The notes below the pieces were generated by a model. It worked only from the letters and a program-made list of their open reading frames with translations, searched no databases and was not told where the DNA came from. Below, piece by piece: positions 23,460 through 35,449 of a DNA stretch of 64,000 bases (the stretch's first letter is position 1; every line of letters starts with the position of its first letter). The DNA comes from Mesotaenium endlicherianum. Its lineage: Eukaryota; Streptophyta; Zygnematophyceae; Zygnematales; Mesotaeniaceae. The stretch is from NCBI GenBank assembly GCA_009602735.1, contig WELA01013579.1, positions 69,668-133,667 on the forward strand. Direction: 5' to 3'. A program made the translations under genes and the position numbers.

Positions 23460-24340
23460 GGTTAGGTCTAAAAATGTCATTCGTAGCACCCATAAAGGTA
23501 GGAGGGGCATTAGTCAGACCGAATAGCATCACATTGAATTCATATGTCCATTCCTTGTGTAGAAAGCAAGTTTGTGTTCATCTCCTTCAGCAATTTCGAT
23601 TTAATGATATCCACTCATAAGAACAATTTTACTAAACACTTTTGCTCCAGATAGTGTATCAAGCAGATCCTCGATACTGGGTAAAGCATACTTATTCTTC
23701 ACGTGATTCTATTTAACGCTTTGTAGTCCACACACATTTGCATACTGCCATTTTTCTTTTTAACAAACAAGATGGGTGCGCCATAAGGGGATTTACTAGG
23801 TCATACGTACCCATTCTCCTCAAATTCCTTAATTTGTGCTTTTAACTCCTCTCTTTCCACATACGACAAGCCATACGTATGTTGCCAGGGAGGCTGACTC
23901 CCAAGTACCAAATCAATCTTATGATCTACGTCCCCCTTCAGTGGGAGTCCTGAGGGCATGTTAAAAACGTCATCATATTGAGCAACAATTTTTGCAGCAG
24001 TGGGGTGCTCGGGAGGACTTACCTTTTTCTCAACTACTTCTTCAGATTGAGGAGGTACCTCTTTGAGCAGGAGACTAAACATTCTGTCCTCCTTCTGGTT
24101 CCAACTTTGGATAAACTCCATTGCATTCAGCAACTTGCATCCTCCTGGAAGTCTTTCATTTTCCTTCATTTGCCATTCATACAAGACAAGAGAAGAGACA
24201 TTGGTGGGTGACAAGTTAGTCCGCCCATCATGGGTCTCTCTAACTTTGACTGTACCTCTGCTCCAACACACTTCAGCTTTATGTTTATTCAGCAAGGACC
24301 TTCCTTCCTAACACAAGATCATAAAAGCCAGTATTAAGTA
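23460..24340 (-). pseudogene. A-old RT/protease fragment
   Basis: Minus-strand match to A-2 50100-50750: AEVCWSRGTVKVRETHDG, a KKVSPPEHPTAAKIVAQYD spacer and [34 protein letters not shown]. It lies between D-1 and the solo H LTR. Confidence 0.82.
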
Positions 24341-25477
24341 TGTCATGATTTATTGAGTCGAGGTTGCCACACAAAACCGAGCTCCACATGCGTAAACCAT
24401 CAACCTAGGAAGGCCGACTTTGCATAGACTTTACCCATCCATACTTTGACCTTTTCTCAATTTCCAAGTCACCAAAGTGTAGCGCGTCGAGTCACCTTCC
24501 GAATGGCACCGGGTTCGCGTCATTTGGTCATGTATCGCGCGAGATATGAGCGATCTAGTCCGCGTCACCTACCGGCCCCTAGCGGATCCTCACCAAAGGC
24601 CAATTTGTGTTTCAATGTGCACATTCTTGCCTACTCGTGACCCCCTAAAACCCCTAGCTTGTGCGCACAAATCCGCGAGCCCCTTAGCCTACATAAGCTT
24701 TGCATTTCCATAGTATATGTGCATCATTGAGGCTATAACTTGGTGACTGCATCACCTACTCCTAGAGGAAGCTTCCTCAATTTTCAGATCCACTTTTGAG
24801 GCGCTATCTAGGTAGAATCATCCAAGGTAAGCTCGGCCAATGAGGGACATGTAGCATATCCTACGCACCTTGCTTTGATTGGTTTGAGTTATGCTTAGCC
24901 TATAGGAGTGCTAGTACATGCCTTGTACACATTAGTGGACATAGGAGAGCCTCCTAGAGTGACTACATGCATGGGATCCGCCGCGTACCCCGCCGGATTT
25001 CCAGGAGTATAAATACTAGAGATGTCCCTAGAAGAGACATCTTTTAGAAGTCCATTATGCCAGGTGCAAGTAACAGAGATTATCAGTAAAGTTTACACTT
25101 TTATTTCTTGTGTTTTCAGGACCACTGAGTTACTCTCTTGTGAAGAGCAAGCCCTCCAGGCTTCCAGTCACTTAAAGAACTTCACAAGTGGTGAGCAAAG
25201 TCACAGCTTAAACCCTTGCCATAGGACTACTCTGAAGATCATGATGTGCTTCCAGTGATCTTTTGGGCCATACTTCATTAGTTGTTTTCCTACCAAATTA
25301 TAGTCTTGAGGTGCTCACTCTGGAGAGTACACTTCCCTTAAATTAAAACATTTGACGCTTGACTCCCTTTTTGGCTATAAAGCCATTTGTATTATAGACT
25401 TCATTGCAGCAAAGCCTGCTTGTCTATTGTGTGTTGCTTATGTCGACAAGGCGCACCCGATTTCTTAACGCACGACA
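24341..25477 (+). mobile_element. Family H solo LTR
   Basis: A 1,137-bp insert, TGTCATGATTTATTGAG...CGCACGACA, interrupts A-old. Flanks AGTA on both sides (AAGTA left, AGTACC right) fit a 4-5 bp target duplication. A-2 at the same place reads straight through (GAGTACCTCAAATG near 50763). A TATAAATA box lies at 25009-25016. No internal coding sequence. A second H piece is at 56031-56310, minus strand. Confidence 0.75.
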
Positions 25478-26566
25478 AGTACCTCAAATGTAAGCGTTTC
25501 AATTAGAATTGCAATGCCAGAACCTAATTGGACCTCTATAGGCTTGGTTATAACTCCTCCCGGGATACTTGAGGCATCTCCAAGCAATATTTTTCTATTC
25601 CCTTAGGTGACAGTAGGCAGCCTTAACCGCTTAACTAAGTCCTTAAAAATAAAAGTATGTGACGCCCCTTCGTCAACAAATGCCCTTACCTTCCTACCTG
25701 CAATCATACAATGCAGTAGAATAGGGAGGACAGACTCCTCCTGACTTTCGCATTGTTCTCCTGACTTAACAAAGAAATGTTGGACATTAGGTGGAACAAG
25801 ACCATGCAAAGTGAGCACTGTCTAAAGATCTATGGTGCTGATGGTCTCCTTTATCTGGTTGTCAGGTATGCATAGTGAATCCAGTTCAGCAGGGCCCATA
25901 AAACCTGCTACGAGGGCAGCTAGCGATGACTCACTACCTCTAGCATCCTCACAATCAGTAAACTGGATTATTGGCTGTTGCTGTCTTATAAAGGTTGATC
26001 CTTGCTCTCAACCCTGAGTAGGTGTTTTCTAGAATACTGCTCCCTGTAGTGGTCTTTCTCTTGGCAATGGTAGTAAGTAGAATTTGCTGAGGCTGGTCTC
26101 GGCTTATTCCTACCACCACCTCTTCCAAAGCCTCCTCAAGAATACTCACCCTTCCCTCTAGACTGCATTGCATTGTACTCATACCCAGAGTACTCTTGCT
26201 CATCCATCTGATCATCCTCAGCCTGGTCTCCTTCAATCGCATTGTAGGAACCACGTGGCTTCTTGACAATCATAGCCCCCAAAGCAGTACTTTAGCGCTT
26301 AGGGTTGAACTGCTATTGATCCCAAGCATCCGTATCTAGGATCAAATTAGCCAGCTTCTTATACTTATTTTCAACGTATTGACTCGAGACCTCAGATTTC
26401 AAGCCAAACCAAAAATATGCAAATCTATACAACTCTGGCAACGCAGGCTGTTTCATCATATTTTCCTGGAACTTCTGTGCATACTCAGCAACTGAAGTGG
26501 TCTGCTTCAGTGATAAGGAGATCATTGCATAGATAGCTCTCTCCATTTGATTGATGACATCAAAAT
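25478..26566 (-). pseudogene. A-old protease and gag C-terminal fragment
   Basis: The protease motif VRAFVDEGASHTFIFKDL lies at about 25690-25640. Upstream on the minus strand is the gag C terminus with an RG-rich stretch and a zinc-knuckle remnant, then RFAYFWFGLKSEVSSQYVE. Matches A-2 gag and protease. Broken. Confidence 0.82.
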
Positions 26567-27317
26567 TGAAAGGGGCAGAGTGCCCTAGTGGAAACGTAGT
26601 ATCTCAGGAGGAAAGGAACTAGTTGCAATCATACTAAAGTGTGCAACGGCATATCACTAAGAAAGCTTAGGAAAATTACTCAACATTTTGAGTAGCAAGA
26701 AACTGCTCACAAATGATGTAGGATGGAAGACCTTGTCATTACAAACCCGTAGAAATTTACAGAAGTGAAAACTAATAAGAAATGAAGTAGTTATGTCTAT
26801 TTATAGTTTTCTACGACGGCCGCCCGCCCCTAGGCGAGAGGGCGGCTTAGCAACGGATTTTCCTAAGTATTTGTCAAATTGTCCCTTCCAGAATATTCGT
26901 GAGAAAGCCAAATTAATCTCATTTGACGTGTCGGGCCGATTTGACATTCACATGCATGCATCGAAATATCTAGAATGTACTAACTTAGACGCGCTAGGCT
27001 AATTCAAAACTTCTAGGTAAATCGACCTAGTCGGCACTCCGCGTCAGCCAAACTTACGTGAAGGTTGAATTTACGGCAACGGCCCAGATTGCTCGAGCTG
27101 TCGGTCAATCCGACGGTCGCGCTCACCGCGAATTAAGGACAGTCGTCAACCGACCTCAAAACTAGTTAAAGTCTGGAAATCCATAACTCTCTCAATACTT
27201 AACCAAATTTGATGAACTTTATATCAAAATGACCACAAAAATACATTCTACACTTCTATGCAATCAAAACATACTTAAGGAACTAAAAAATGCACTTTGT
27301 AAATCTATGACCTTACA
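26567..27317 (-). mobile_element. Family F solo LTR in A-old gag
   Basis: A 751-bp LTR (minus orientation, ends TG...CA) homologous to the F-1 LTR at 42559-43268; both share GGGCACTCTGCC-type ends and the ACGACGGCC/CTATAAATAG core. Flanking AAAAT (26562-26566) and AAACT (27318-27322) form a 5-bp target duplication with one later change. A-2 has the uninterrupted site GACATCAAACTTCTC. Confidence 0.85.
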
Positions 27318-27485
27318 AAACTTCTCATGCAACTGCTCAACGAACTCTTCCCGTGTAGAGTTACGGAGTCGTTTAGCCTTACGCTCTCTTTTGTAGAAGA
27401 ACCACCAGTCTGCTGCGCTGCCTTTGAACAGAGCACCGGTGTGTCTGATCCTTTCAGAATCTTGCATGTTTGGATAGTTTTCCTG
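27318..27485 (-). pseudogene. A-old gag fragment
   Basis: The minus strand reads RIRHTGALFKGSAADWWFF and REEFVEQLHEKF, matching A-2 gag. It is cut at 27486 by a family A LTR. Confidence 0.8.
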
Positions 27486-27796
27486 TGTAATGAATTATTG
27501 GTAAATATGCTATTCATTTAAATGTAATAGTTAATATTCAGTATTCTGGATTGGTAATGATAATAAGTTTAATGACTCAGCCGAGACCAGCAGGCTGAAG
27601 TCAGCTTAGGTCAGCTTGCTGACATATTCTTTGACAGCTAGCTGACTTCCGTACTCGGTAGCAGCGAATTGCCTACATGCAACTAAGTGTAATATGCTAG
27701 ATGAATGGCCAGATGACCTCTTTAGGATGGATGGCGATTCGGGATAATGGGAGATGGCAGTGGATTTGGTTAGCCGAGATCCTACCAACGTGGTTA
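27486..27796 (+). mobile_element. Family A LTR, truncated
   Basis: Starts TGTAATGAATTATTGG and follows the family A LTR through the GTCAGCTTGCTGAC hairpin and GAGATGGCAGTGGATTTGG block, then stops. About 24 bp of unassigned DNA separates it from the A-1 5' LTR. Confidence 0.78.
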
Positions 27797-27820
27797 GCAC
27801 TAGGTATCCCATTCAGACCA

Positions 27821-28573
27821 TGTACTGAATCAATATATTGGATAGATATAATATTTATTTAGATATATTTATTTAACTAAGTTCAGCCAGCTAAATTTTA
27901 GTTAAGATTTATTATGCTGGATTTAAGTCTGCTGGATTCTTGATACTTAGTTAAATGACTCAGCCGAGAGTCGCAACCTGAATTAAGACCATTAGGTCAG
28001 CCTGTTGACTTATGTCAGCTTGCTGACACATTCTTTGACAGTCAGCTGGCTGTCGTACTCGGCAGCAGCAAACTGCCTAGCTATACACATAAGTCTTGTG
28101 TGCTAGATGAGTGGCCAGATGACACCCTTAAGGTGGATGGCGATTCCGGATGATGGGAGATGGCTGTGGATTTGGTTAGCCGAGGTCCTACCAACGTGGT
28201 TAACTCCCGGGTAGGGGGTGCCGTCGCACTTGCCGTTGAACAGTAAATTCATTCCATGCACATATGCTAGGTATTGGTCTCGAGTTCGGCATTCGGAAAC
28301 GAGGCCAACTCTCTTGTACTGCTTACTGAGAGATATCTGAATCCAAGGCGAGAAGCCATTGATACGCACTGTCTTCTACCCTTGCTTATGTACAAGTTTA
28401 CTGATTGCATTATTGATGCTAGTTTACTTGCATTTGACTTGCGAGTATTGTCCACTGCTAGTGTGTTGTCTTCTGCTGTTTAATCAGTTAACAGAATATA
28501 CCATAAAGATTACTCGCTGATATGAAGATCTTTATTAATTGTTAATTGCCTATTGGTAAGTCGATTCATTCCA
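27821..28573 (+). repeat. A-1 5' LTR
   Basis: 753 bp, TGTACTGAATCAATATATTGG...GATTCATTCCA, immediately followed by the PBS. Confidence 0.88.
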
Positions 28574-28574
28574 G

Positions 28575-28586
28575 TGGTATCGGAGC
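28575..28586 (+). other. A-1 primer-binding site
   Basis: TGGTATCGGAGC, one base after the LTR. It is an initiator-Met-like primer complement, identical to A-2 and G-1. Confidence 0.82.
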
Positions 28587-28599
28587 GGTTATCACAGTA

Positions 28600-30056
28600 G
28601 TTGTGTATGGTAAAGACTAGGTTGCAAACTAGCAATTCTTGGGAAATGGAGGGTGAGGACAATGATAACATAGTAGAAGGGCAGGACAAAAGTTGCGTCT
28701 TTGGACCCCGTACCTACTTAGAAACGCTGCACGATGCAGGAGCTAGAGAAGCTGCTGAGCAGGCAGCAGCTCTTGCTGCAGTAGCAGCCCCAGCAGGCTG
28801 AGGATGAGCGTTTAGCCAAGGAGGTAGAGGAGGCAGTAAACAGGAGGGCCCCTGATGAAAGGACGGAGGAAGAGTAGATGGCAAAGAGGGCCAATCTCCG
28901 AAACCAACCTCCTGCTGTGCCTATTGTCATCCCTCTTTCTCAAATTCGAAGACAACTGAGCGCAACGGGCATAACTGGAGCGGCAGCAATCGGGAATGCC
29001 GAAGTTGCTACTAATCGAACTAATGTTGCTGCTGTTGCGTTTGCTGGGCTACCACCTCAGAATGTAGATCTAGGAGCTTTATTTGTGCAGATGCAATTGC
29101 AAGTGGCGAGCATGTATCAGTTCCAACAGGAGTACAAAAGGATCATGATGGCATTGCTGCGTGACAGAGACTAACTGCATTCTCAAACCACTGGTGGTGG
29201 CAGAGGGCCTAGTAAGCCTAAGCCAAAACTTCCTCAGGACAATGACCCTAAAGGAAACAAAAAGTATTACCTGATCAAGTTTCTCGCTGATGTTGAGCAG
29301 TGGCTGGAGAACTACCCAGAACTGCAGGATTACGAGAAGGTCAGGCACACTGGTGCTCTACTGAAAGTCAGTGCAGCAGATCGGTGGCTGTGTTGGAACG
29401 GAGAGCGTAATGCTCAACAACTCGGTGACCCTACTTGGATAGAGCTTGTCGAGAAGCTGCATGAGAAGTTTGATACTATCAATCAGCAGGACAAAGCTCT
29501 CTATGCCATGATCCCCTTGACACTGAAGCAGACCACTTCAATTGCTGAGTTCGCTCAAAAATTCCAAGAGAACATGATGAAACAGCGAGAATTTCCAGAG
29601 CGGTATAGGATAGCATAATTCACGTATGGCTTGAAATCCAAAGTCTCAGGTCATTTTGTTGAAAAGAAATATGAGAAATTGGCTGACTTGATCCAGGATT
29701 TTGACGCTTGGGATCAGCAACAGTTCAATCACAAGCGCCAGAGTAATGCTTTGGTGTCTAAGATTGTCAAAAAGCCACATGGTTCCTACGATGCACTTGA
29801 AGGAGATCAGGCTGAGGACGATCAGGGTGATGAGTATGAGTATGAGTATAATGCTATGCAGTTTAGAGGGAGGGATGGATACTCTCGAGGTGGCTATGAG
29901 AAAGGTGGTGGTAGGACTAAGCCGAGACCAGCCTCAGCAGAATCTATTTGCTACCATCACCAGCAGTTGGGCCTCTACAGAGAACAGTGTCCTAGCAAGC
30001 ACCTTCCAAAGGTCAAGAGAAAGGATTATCCTTTAAAAGACACCAACAGTCACTAA
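28600..30056 (+). pseudogene. A-1 gag
   Basis: It begins VKTRLQTSNSWEMEGEDND. Then follow an alanine/glutamate-rich coil, VDLGALFVQMQLQVASMYQFQ, and the gag core (about 29270-29700) with WLENYPELQDYEKVRHTGAL and FVEK-type blocks. A QFNHKRQSNALVSKIVKKP linker precedes an RGG-rich tail and a degraded CCHC knuckle (CYHHQQLGLYREQC). Homologous to A-2 gag. Broken. Confidence 0.82.
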
Positions 30057-31187
30057 TCCAGTCCACTGACTGTGAGGATGCTAGAGATAGTGAGTCGTCA
30101 CTAGCTGCCCTTGTAGCAGGTATTATGGGTCCCCCTGAACTGGATTCACTATGCATCCCTGACAAACAGATAAAGGAGACCATCAGCAATATAAGTCTCC
30201 AGAGAGTGCACACTCTGGATGATCTTGTTCCACTTGATGTCTAACATTTCTTTGCTAAGTCAGGAGAACAATGTGAAAGTCAGGAAAAGTCAGTCCCCCC
30301 TACCCTGTTGCAAAGTATTATTGCAGGAAGGAAGGTGAGGGCATTTGTTGACGGAGGGGCATTATCCATAAGGACTTAGTTAAGCGGCTAAAGCTGCCTA
30401 CTGTCACCCAAGAGAATAGAAAAACATTCCTTGAAGATGCCTCAAGTTTCCCGGGAGGAAATATAACCAAGCCTATTGAGGTCGAGTTAGGTTCTGGCAT
30501 TGCAGTTCTAACTGAAACGCTTACATTTGAGGTACTCAACACAAGCTTTTATGATATCGTGCTAGGGAGGTCCTGGCTTAACAGACATCAAGCTGAAGTG
30601 TGTCGGAGCAGAGGTACAGTTAAAGTGAGAGGAGCCAGTGATGGGCAGACTAACTTGGCACCCACTAGTGCTCTTCCTCTTGTCCTGTATGGATGGCAAA
30701 TGAAGGAAAAGAAGAGGCTTCCAGGAGGATGCAAATTGCTAAATGCAATGGCGTTCATCAAAAACTGGAACCAGAAGGAAGACAGAATGTTCTCTCTGCT
30801 GTTAAAAGAGATACCTTCTCAACCTGAAGAAGTGGTTTAGAAAAAGGTGAGCCCTCCGGAGCACCCTACTGCTGCAAAAATTGTTGCTCAGTATACTGGT
30901 GTTTTTAATATGCCCTTTAAGAGGGACGTAGATCATAATTGGATAATTAATTACCTGGGAGTTAGCCACCTTGGCAACGCACCTATGGCTTGTCTTATGT
31001 GGAGAGCGAAGAGTTGAAAACACAGATTGCAGAGCTGGAGAAAATGGTTATATTTTCCCCAGTAAATCACCTTATGGCGCACCCATCCTATTTGTTAAGA
31101 AGAAGGATGGTAGTATGCAAATGGATTTGCTTGATACCTTGTCTGGTGCTGAAGTGTTCAGTGAGATGAATCTCAAGAGTGGTTATT
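30057..31187 (+). pseudogene. A-1 protease and RT 5' part
   Basis: Protease RKVRAFVDGGA lies near 30330-30360. A spacer follows with MLGRSWLNRHQAEVC, SRGTVKVRGASDGQTNLAP and KRLPGGCKLLNAMAF, then RT entry with [20 protein letters not shown] and MNLKSGY. Cut here by the G-1 LTR. Broken. Confidence 0.82.
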
Positions 31188-32108
31188 TGTAATGTTTCTG
31201 CTTTTCGAGAGGATCTTTTCCTCGGTATTCAAGGAATATTTAAATGAAGTGGAAAGAAAATATATACTTGTGCAATTTGACAAATTCTCGAGAAAGCGAA
31301 AAATGAAAACTAACGTAGAATGTGTGCTTGTGAGAGTTGCACTCACAATGACTCTTGCAAGTATTTATACTTGCACAACATGAGGCACTAGAGTGCTTTG
31401 AGTCACCACCTAGGGCACTGGTTCATGTCAACAAAATCAGGCGAAAGGGTACGACCCATTTCGGCTGAATGCTCGAAACGCGTCGTTTGGCCGTGTGGAG
31501 ACTTTTCGACGGTTTCCGAAAAACCGTTTCCCGCCAAACGGGCGTTTTCGCGTTGTCGCGACTTTATGAAAAGTCGCGACTGCTCGCGGAGTCGCGTACA
31601 CATGCTTTTGTCATGAATTGGTAGTTTAAAAAGCTACTTTGGCCAATTGGTTAGGTGTGAACGTTTCAAACAACAAGTTGCGGGTTTGAATCCGCTCGGA
31701 TGCAAAGTCGCTTTGCATATTGTGTGTTGTTTGACTTTTACGACTTTTTGTTCGTATTAACGACTGGTCATAAATCCAAAAGCAGTGATTGTGCATTATT
31801 CGAAATAATGACAATCAAAATAGCTTAATTAAACAATGGTTAATTAAGTTATCATCTCATAATTAATTAAAATAACTTTATAAATAATTATGTCGTACTT
31901 TTGCGAAGTAGTCGAATAACGTTACGACGCTTTTTGCAATAGTATCTCGGTCGTTTTGCCAATCGACCAGGAATTAATCGACACACGCGTGTGGCGAATA
32001 ATTGAATATGATGCAATTATTTATCAAATAATATGATAAATAGTATAACGTACTTTGGGTAATTGGGAAAACGTCCCAAATACGCCTAAAATAGCTCGGA
32101 TCGTTGCA
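31188..32108 (-). repeat. G-1 3' LTR (left)
   Basis: 921 bp, TGTAATGTTTCTGC...GGATCGTTGCA. It contains a 26-bp hairpin at 31555-31580 and a tRNA-like segment at 31632-31703. The adjacent C-rich stretch 32109-32127 is the polypurine tract read on the minus strand. Confidence 0.88.
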
Positions 32109-32436
32109 CTCCTCCCCCCTAAAAGAACTTAACGTCCTCGTGAAGCGTACGTCTTTTAAGTCTGAATGTGTCAATACTAGCCTTGACTAGCGAAAAACAC
32201 TGGTGAGCAAGTGGACTATGCATCATCACAGTGACGGAAAAGAGCAATTAGTTGGCCGCGTCTCTTTTGCGTTTGTTCCTTGGCTTACGAAATGGCTCGG
32301 GTAGCACACTGCCCGTGGGACAAAGCTGTTGAGCGGTAGCCCATCGTAACCAACATTGTTGAACCAGGTCCTTACAGTTATGTAGGATTTTGTCCTGTGG
32401 TTCATACGAATTCCAGCTGGAATCGTAATCAAGCCA

Positions 32437-33336
32437 CTATATCAAAACCTCCACGCGTGGAGGCTTATGATGAGTGTAGCGGTGTCCTAAGACCTCCTCT
32501 ACATCCCAGGACTTATCATCATCGGCGAGTTCTAATTCCGGTGCTTGCGGCTGATAGCGGCCATGGGACCTAAATAGCTTAAGTAAACTGACATGGAACA
32601 CAGGATGCGTTCGCCCCATGGATTTAGGCAAATCCGGTTGGTATGCAATAGGTCCAACCTTTGCGATAAAAGGACCTATCCAGCGTGGCAGAAGCTTGCG
32701 CTTTCCTAGGTGCTTGAGTTGGAGGTTTTTAGATTGCAAAAGTACTTTATTGCCAACTTGAAAACTTAACTCAGTCCTGTGCATGTCAACAAACGTTTTC
32801 TGCCGATCTCGAGCAGCGACTAAAGCCAACTTCGCGTTTTTGTGCACCTCTTGAAGAGAATGGACAAATAGGCGTGCACTTGGCACTCTCATGGTTGACA
32901 TCCCCTTCTGACCTTGAATGACGTATGTCAGGGGAGTGTGCGGATGTCGCCCATAGTTAAGGAAACACCCCGTTGTGTCCTCTATCGGTGGTAGGCAATT
33001 CCACGACAAAGTCGAGGCTTATGCTTCCCAAGGAGCACATGCAAGTTCCAATGGTTGCAACTTCCCAACTGGCAACGTAAGACTCGGCTTATTCCTCTGA
33101 CATGTTGCGCGGTTGACAATGTACTCGGCAACATCAACTTTGAGGGACGGCCAAATGTACCCTCGACGCAAAGCGTGTGTGGTTTTGGTAATTCCATGGT
33201 GACCAGAGTAAGGAAAGTCATGCGCTTCTCGTAGTAGCACATGTCTTACTTGGCCTTCTGGGACAACAATGCGCCCATTGTGCCACCAAAAACCGTCCTC
33301 AAACAAATAGCTTGAGTGTTCTTTCCTTTTATCCAA
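32437..33336 (-). pseudogene. G-1 integrase regions
   Basis: 33336-33019 carries the H2C2 zinc domain: HDFPYSGHHGITKTTHALRRGY and ATCQRNKPSLTLPVGKLQPLEL. 33009-32437 carries the C-terminal region with FLNYGRHPHTPL, VGNKVLLQSKNLQLKHLGKR and HPVFHVSLLKLFRSHG, ending with EEVLGHRYTHHKPPRVEVLI at the chromodomain-like tail. Broken. Confidence 0.8.
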
Positions 33337-34430
33337 CTGTCCATCGTTACGGCTACACCGTTCAAGCTAGTACCCTGAAGATCTAGGAAAAACGGATCTT
33401 TGAGATAGCCCTCGTGAAACAGTTGATGCAGGTCAAGTACTTCCGAGTTATGCATGCTATCCAAATCGGGTGTGCCCGCGTCACCAGGCTGGTTGCGGTC
33501 AGACGTCTGGGGGGGTACAGCAGAATCAAGGGTGGCCGCCCTCAAAACCTGACCATTTTGTTCTCGCAAGCTAGCAACAGTCCCCAACATGAAGTGGTGA
33601 TGAGGAATTCGACTTAGAGAATCAGCAACATTGTTGCGGCCTGGGCGATATGCCCACTCAAAGTGGAATCGTTGCAAGAACTCAGACCATCTTGTTTGTC
33701 TCCTCGATAGCGTTGGCTGAGTTTGAAAGAAGGTATTTGGGCAGTGGTCCGTAACCACTGTCAAACCCTTGCAGCCTTCCAAATAACATCGCCAAATTTT
33801 TAAAGCGTATATCACTGCCCAGAGCTTCTGCTTTGTCGTTGAGTAATTTTGTTCGGCAGGTGTCAGCTTTCGACTCTTAAAATTGATAGGCTTTCCTGCC
33901 TGCAGCAAAACAGCCCCTATTCCAACGCCAGACGCATCGGCGACTACCTCGTAAGGTAAGTCGGGATCGGCTAATGAAAGAAGTGGCGCATTAGTGAGTG
34001 CATACCCAACGCGCTCAAACGCATGCTGCGTATTTTCATTCCAAATGAACGTCTTATCTTTCCTTGTCAGAGCAGTGAGTGGCGTGGCCATCACTGAATA
34101 ACCTTGCATAAACTTACAAAAGTAGTTTGCAAATCCAAGGAATGAACGTACAGTATGTACATCTTTCGGGACAGGCCAGTCAGCGACGCACGCTATCTTG
34201 GCTGGGTAAGGGCGCACCTCTTTCAAACCCACTATATGTCCGAGGTACAAAAGTTCATCCTTTAGGAAGGAACATTTTTTTAGCTTAGCATACGGTTGTT
34301 GCTCACGAAGGATTTGCAACACCAACTCGAAGTGCTTGTAATGCTCGTCCCTGGTCTTTGAATAGACGAGGATATCGTCGAGGTACACCTGGACAAATTT
34401 TATCAAGTAAGGTCTAAACAAAACGTTCAT
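33246..34430 (-). pseudogene. G-1 RT and RNase H
   Basis: An open stretch of about 390 codons: FVQVYLDDILVYSK (YLDD catalytic box), [19 protein letters not shown], RNase H with EVVADASGVGIGAVLL, FKSRKLTPAEQNYSTT and LTVVTDHCPNTFF, then WAYRPGRNNVADSLSR. Typical Ty3/gypsy order. Confidence 0.88.
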
Positions 34431-34564
34431 TGTACTTTGGAATGTCGCTGGTGCATTGGTAAGTCCAAAACTTAGGACTTTGTATTGGAAGTGCCCAATA
34501 GGCGTACGAAACGCTGTTTTGGGGACATTCTCTGGTGTGATTCAAATCTGATGATAGCCTTGGG

Positions 34565-35425
34565 CTAAATCAAGCATGCCCCCTGCAGCGAATCAAACAA
34601 ATCATCAATGCGAGGCAACAAATAGCGGTTCTTGACCATTATATTGTTCAACGCACGATAATCAATGCACATTCTAAGCGTCCCGAATGGAGAAGAGCTC
34701 GGCTCAATCCATCCTTTCTCAAGCAAGTTAATAATTTGGTCCTTTATTTCATTCATCTCCAACGGGCTTAGGCAATAAATTGGTCGCCAAGTCGGTTGAG
34801 AATCGGGAATGAGAGGGATTGTATGTCCAATACCCCTATCAGGCGGAAGCCCGGCTGGTATTTCACTTGGAAACACTGACTTGTACTTTTGCAAAAGAGC
34901 AGAAAGTTCAGGTGTGAGTGTGTCCGCATGACCAGTAACGTCTAACATCGGCTCTTCCAAAAAGAGCGTAGTGGAAGTGGCTGGGGAATCGGATCTTAGT
35001 AATTCATAGAAAACATTTTGACTTTGCTTTGCCAAACGTCGAGCTTGCTTTATGGACAATAGAAGAGTCTTCGAAGGACTTTCCAAGGCCATATTGGGCT
35101 TAAGGGACTGAAGAGTGATCTTCCTGGGCCCTTTGCGTACAATGCATGTCTTTTGACCGAAGTCAAGCAATGCACTTGTTTGCGTAAGCCAACCGTTACC
35201 CAAAACTGCGTCAATTCCATGTGGCAATTTAGTGACGTAGAATTGTACACGCCCATGAAAGGACTGCACGCTGAACGGTAATTTAACTATTCCAAAAATA
35301 CAAGCTAACGAGCCATCGCCAAGGCGAAGGATCTCGTCCTTGAGTATTGGAAGCAACTTCATCCCTTGTGCAAAACGTGCACTAATGAAGCTCACTGATG
35401 CGCCTGAATCAATGACGTAAAGCAT
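34565..35425 (-). pseudogene. G-1 protease and RT 5' part
   Basis: It begins at the protease active site ([18 protein letters not shown]) with a [13 protein letters not shown] second half. It continues through a spacer to [17 protein letters not shown] and RT entry ([33 protein letters not shown]). Confidence 0.86.
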
Positions 35426-35449
35426 GATTTGCCCGAAACTTGCGTTTCA

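Larger units (their letters stand above)
12745..27485 (-). mobile_element. A-old: outermost Ty3/gypsy fossil, interrupted four times
   Basis: A minus-strand relative of family A whose pieces can be lined up with A-2: gag 27485-27318 and 26566-25960, protease 25820-25480, protease/RT 24340-23460, RT/RNase H 16930-16255, RNase H and linker 13037-12745. Between the pieces lie a solo F LTR, a solo H LTR, element D-1 and a piggyBac transposon. Both ends are missing: the 3' end stops at 12745 and the 5' end is cut by an A LTR at 27486. It is the oldest layer here and heavily broken. Confidence 0.85.

Noticed and set aside
27486-28573. CRISPR-like or satellite array from the two neighbouring similar blocks.
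   Set aside because: They are two family A LTRs in tandem orientation, one truncated, not a repeat-spacer array.
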